Positions 6,401 to 8,345 of a DNA stretch of 8,345 nt are shown here, piece by piece. Both the position numbers and the translations under genes were made by a program. The stretch is from an uncultured Clostridia bacterium (GTDB lineage Bacteria > Bacillota > Clostridia > UBA1381): the NCBI GenBank assembly GCA_934463455.1, contig CAKSJU010000095.1, positions 1-8,345 of the forward strand, given 5' to 3'. The notes beneath the pieces are model-generated. The model was not told the DNA's origin and did not search any database. It was given only the letters and a program-made list of their open reading frames with translations. Each line of letters opens with the position of its first letter. The first letter of the stretch is position 1.

Positions 6401-7054
6401 GCAAGAGTACATGAGCTGCGCGGGAAAATAAAATCGCTCGGAAGCGTAAATATGGACGCTATTGAAGAGTATAAGTCGGTTTCGGAAAGATTTGAATTTC
6501 TTACGACGCAAAAAACCGACCTGGAGACTTCGCGAGATAATTTGAATAAGGTTATAGACTCCACACAGGAGCTTATGGAGGAGCATTTCCGCAAGCAGTT
6601 CGAGGAGATAAACAAAAGCTTTTCGCATGTATTCACCGAGCTTTTCGGCGGAGGGCGCGGAAGATTGTACCTTTCCGACCCGTCGGATGTAATGGAAAGC
6701 GGTATAGAAATTGAAGCGCAGCTCCCCGGAAAGAGTACGCAAAATCTTTCGCTTTATTCCGGCGGCGAAAAATCGTTTATTGCAATTGCGCTTTTGTTCG
6801 CAATTCTGGAGGTAAAACCGACCCCGTTCTGCATACTTGACGAAATTGACGCGGCTTTGGACGATGTAAATGTGTCCCGATTTGCGACTTATCTTAAAAA
6901 TTATTTGTCCGAAACTCAGTTTATAGTTATAACCCACAGGCGCGGAACTATGGAAGCGGCAAATATAATGTACGGCGTTACAATGCAGGAAAAGGGCGTG
7001 TCGAAGCTGCTTTCGCTGCATATTGACGATGTGGACGATGAAATGCTTAAATAA
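3488..7054 (+). CDS. smc: Chromosome partition protein SMC
   Basis: SMC is the ATPase of bacterial condensin, working with ScpA and ScpB (not in this window) to extrude DNA loops and resolve sister chromosomes on the nucleoid. The 1188-residue product has the full family layout. The N-terminal head (MYLKRIELQGFKSFADKT) has Walker A GPNGSGKS (31-38) and a Q-loop at Q143. Long Glu/Lys-rich coiled-coil arms (about 170-500 and 670-1010) flank a hinge (about 501-667) with glycine-rich GGSMSGGS at its end. The C-terminal head has LGSVNMDAIEEY (from 984), ABC signature YSGGE (1090-1094) and Walker B ILDEIDAALDD (D1118, E1119). The signature usually starts with Leu; here it is Tyr. A GTG at 3458 would add ten residues, but AGGTGAG just before the ATG at 3488 and the canonical MYLKRIE start favour 3488. 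It begins four bases after the radical SAM stop. Confidence 0.97.
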   Translation: MYLKRIELQGFKSFADKTVLDFGGGVTSVVGPNGSGKSNISDAIRWVMGEMSAKSLRGSNMQDVIFAGTENRKPVNFAEVSLVLDNSSGLFPIEFNEIKVTRRVFRSGESVYQINNANCRLKDIVELFMDTGIGRDGYSMIGQGNVSQILSTKAEDRRTFFEEAAGVSKFKHRKDEAQRKLAAVNDNLVRISDITAELEGQLKPLENQSKKARKYLVLYEEYKGLDVSMCLINLEKNKGLKEKARAEYESVADEIEDLKSRETEIEKKRGELYDKSEQKDEEQARKNNELIENEAASMAAANDISIAQNDIKNNSAMSERIDREIEALNNENIQSETRIKELSEAILRRETEAGELLDEFDRIKSDNEEIYSDISACRAEADKLKSEIIDAMNEAAAKKAKIAGAESARSGLLQRRETVETEKRSRGMSLENVKKELESHLAEIEEKSKKCEDLKLRVKDLAERSEKIKSDYNNIKREKDETSVTLNSKQSQKRILEGMENSYEGYAKSVKAVLQAPELKRLSIYGTLSGLAEVEKEYVTAIETALGGAMQNIVVESEEDAKAAIEFLRRTHAGRATFLPVSSVKGRLLEQEKEVSSFKGFVGIASELVKYDKKYDGIIKNLLGRVVVVDNIDSGIAMSRKFGYKFKVVSLNGDILNAGGSMSGGSTNKAGGFLSRAGEIKTLGKEISELSAKLRELSEKAEETESDIRNLNVQLETCEPLAREYENELLVLDNTCKHLKQTIDESGSSEKAFAEELEQIERKISESGEEIAGLIADARKTENEIEEKNRLVGEAEKRFSELSAAKEEKSKELVDGTLRLRENERNIQADKSEIEALKEKINQNTELVSVKEKDKSDIAQMSRELSEKIEEKNNEIEEIKEKSEQIKQSIAKIEEEKVNIVDALKQIQTNNKDVTDRMILLQQELAKAENKENKIISDSENIVNRLWDDYELTPTSAEEARVEVEDEKEAAARVHELRGKIKSLGSVNMDAIEEYKSVSERFEFLTTQKTDLETSRDNLNKVIDSTQELMEEHFRKQFEEINKSFSHVFTELFGGGRGRLYLSDPSDVMESGIEIEAQLPGKSTQNLSLYSGGEKSFIAIALLFAILEVKPTPFCILDEIDAALDDVNVSRFATYLKNYLSETQFIVITHRRGTMEAANIMYGVTMQEKGVSKLLSLHIDDVDDEMLK

Positions 7055-7061
7055 AGAAAGA

Positions 7062-7102
7062 GCCCGTAAGAATTTGAGTTAATTGATTTATTGTTTGCGG
7101 GC
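7062..7102 (+). other. Weak hairpin in the smc-ftsY gap
   Basis: GCCCGTAA (7062-7069) pairs with 7095-7102, with one G-U pair, across a loop of about 25 nt. No T tract follows, so it is not a standard terminator. It ends just before the AAAGG (7105-7109) upstream of ftsY and could mark a processing site or affect ftsY translation. It may also be chance. Confidence 0.3.
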
Positions 7103-7123
7103 AGAAAGGCTGTGGATATTAAT

Positions 7124-8035
7124 ATGGGATTTTTTGAGAAATTAAAACAAAGTCTCGGCAAAACCAAAGAAACGATTTCCGAACAGGTAAATAATGTATT
7201 CAAGGTTTTTGTCAAAATAGATGAGGAATTTTTTGAAGAGCTGGAGGAAGCGCTTATTATGGCGGATTTCGGAGTGGAAACCTCCGGCGAAATAATAGAA
7301 AAGCTGCGCGACCGGGTTAAAACAAAGCACCTTACCGACGGAAATGACGTAAAAGACGAATTAAAGGAAGTTATAACCGAAATTCTTATGAGTACGGATA
7401 CGACAATGCACCTTGAGACAAAACCGTCAATAATACTTGTAATAGGCGTGAACGGTGTGGGAAAAACAACAAGCATAGGCAAGCTTGCGGCGCATTATAA
7501 AGCACAAGGGAAGAAGGTTTTGCTTGCCGCGGCGGATACCTTCAGAGCGGCGGCGATAGACCAGCTTGATATTTGGGCAGCGCGCTGCGGATGCGATATT
7601 ATAAAGCAGCAGGAAAACAGTGACCCTGCGGCAGTGGTTTTTGACGCATGCAACGCGGCAAAAGCGAGAGGGGCGGATATATTAATCTGCGATACCGCCG
7701 GCAGACTGCACAATAAGAAAAATCTTATGGCGGAGCTTGCGAAAATATCAAGGGTAATAGACAGAGAGCTTCCCGGAGCGGCGAGGGAAACGCTTTTGGT
7801 TTTGGACGCAACCACGGGACAAAATGCGACAAGTCAGGCAAAGCTTTTCTCCGAAGCGGCGGATATAAGCGGTATTATTTTAACTAAGCTGGACGGTACA
7901 GCAAAGGGCGGAATAGTTGTTTCCATTGCGCAGGAACAAAATATACCGGTAAAATTTGTCGGAGTCGGCGAAGCAATAGACGATTTGCAGGAATTTAACC
8001 CTGCCGATTTTGCAAAGGCGGTTTTTGAAGATTGA
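7124..8035 (+). CDS. ftsY: Signal recognition particle receptor FtsY
   Basis: FtsY is the SRP receptor GTPase. It docks at the inner face of the membrane, pairs with Ffh-GTP on a ribosome and passes the nascent membrane protein to SecYEG. The 303-residue product starts with an amphipathic MGFFEKLKQSLGKTKE (membrane-contacting helix), lacks the long acidic A domain of E. coli FtsY, and has the short Gram-positive form. The N domain spans about 20-95. The G domain carries GVNGVGKTT (108-116), DTFRAAA (from 138), DTAGR (190-194), TKLDGTAKGG (from 254) and the closing GVGEAIDDLQEF. All GTPase motifs are intact. Longer starts at TTG 7091 or GTG 7112 are possible, but the family N-terminus favours ATG 7124, whose ribosome binding site is poor (AAAGG 14 nt away, GTGGAT nearer). 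ylxM and ffh do not follow. Confidence 0.96.
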   Translation: MGFFEKLKQSLGKTKETISEQVNNVFKVFVKIDEEFFEELEEALIMADFGVETSGEIIEKLRDRVKTKHLTDGNDVKDELKEVITEILMSTDTTMHLETKPSIILVIGVNGVGKTTSIGKLAAHYKAQGKKVLLAAADTFRAAAIDQLDIWAARCGCDIIKQQENSDPAAVVFDACNAAKARGADILICDTAGRLHNKKNLMAELAKISRVIDRELPGAARETLLVLDATTGQNATSQAKLFSEAADISGIILTKLDGTAKGGIVVSIAQEQNIPVKFVGVGEAIDDLQEFNPADFAKAVFED

Positions 8036-8103
8036 TAATAGTTAATCGCAAAACTTTAGTTTTACAATTAGCTAAAGACTGATAATAAAAGGAGAGAGTA
8101 CGG

Positions 8104-8345
8104 ATGAAAACAATGAAAAGGATATTCGGTATTTTTGCTTTGATATTTTTATTAATTGTTCCGTCAGCTTTTGCCGAGCTTTCGGAGGATGATATTAATG
8201 CAATAATGCGCGATATCAATTCGGGTGATGTACAAGCTGTTGTTTCAATTATCGAGTCGGGAAAATTGGATGAGCTGTGTTTAATGATAAACGGATATGA
8301 TAAGGGCTGTTCGGCATATGAAAACACAGCGATAATGATTTCGGG
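8104..8345 (+). CDS. Secreted protein of unknown function, cut by the window edge
   Basis: The frame is open from ATG 8104 to the right edge, giving 80 codons. The ribosome binding site is strong: AAAGGAG (8088-8094), 9 nt upstream. The N-terminus is a clear signal peptide with basic MKTMKR, a hydrophobic core and a likely signal peptidase I site after SAFA (residue 24). The mature part begins ELSEDDINAIMRDINSGD, is mostly helical-looking and acidic, and contains two cysteines (in DELCLMI and DKGCSAY). I do not recognise the family. It lies 68 nt after ftsY in the same direction, where many Firmicutes have ylxM-ffh. No convincing terminator separates it from ftsY, although short AT-rich inverted repeats (8050-8063, 8054-8077) and AT-rich promoter-like DNA are present, so it may be co-transcribed or independent. 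Confidence 0.8.
   Translation, partial: MKTMKRIFGIFALIFLLIVPSAFAELSEDDINAIMRDINSGDVQAVVSIIESGKLDELCLMINGYDKGCSAYENTAIMIS

Noticed and set aside
5996..7021. 341-codon antisense open frame inside smc
   Set aside because: Long antisense frames arise from Glu/Lys-rich coiled-coil codons. smc is an unmistakable gene on the plus strand, and the antisense product shows no family features.

Overview
The window looks like chromosomal core DNA of a moderately AT-rich, endospore-forming Firmicute of the class Clostridia. The evidence is a sporulation gene (spoIID), purine-rich ribosome binding sites, and the conserved rightward set acpP, rnc, radical SAM gene, smc, ftsY. I cannot name a genus from the sequence. 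I see no phage, IS element, CRISPR array, rRNA or tRNA.

Layout. Positions 1-308 hold no convincing complete gene. They carry a run of inverted repeats (114-133, 143-160, 174-231), a strong hairpin terminator (258-295) for the leftward spoIID gene, and perhaps the first codons of a leftward gene leaving the window (1-73). spoIID runs leftward (309-1268). From the spoIID/acpP divide everything runs rightward: a sigma-A-type promoter (1337-1365), acpP (1421-1648), a structured 175-nt gap with a terminator-like hairpin and possible attenuator, rnc (1824-2489), an Elp3-like radical SAM gene overlapping rnc by 14 nt (2476-3483), smc four bases further on (3488-7054), a 69-nt gap with a weak hairpin, ftsY (7124-8035), and the start of a small secreted protein cut by the right edge (8104-8345).

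How the genes relate. acpP supplies the acyl carrier for fatty acid synthesis. RNase III (rnc) matures rRNA and cuts double-stranded RNA. SMC compacts and helps segregate the chromosome. FtsY is the membrane receptor for the signal recognition particle. They are not one pathway but a conserved growth-linked cluster; in Bacillus the order is plsX-fabD-fabG-acpP-rnc-smc-ftsY-ylxM-ffh. Here the upstream fatty acid genes are replaced by divergent spoIID, a radical SAM gene sits between rnc and smc, and a secreted protein follows ftsY directly.

Several starts were moved inward from the longest reading frame, because Shine-Dalgarno sequences and family N-termini point to internal ATGs (spoIID 1268, acpP 1421, smc 3488, ftsY 7124). 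No clearly new system is present. The best leads are the acpP-rnc leader with two equivalent partners for one pairing segment, the hairpin cluster at the left end, and the unassigned radical SAM enzyme.
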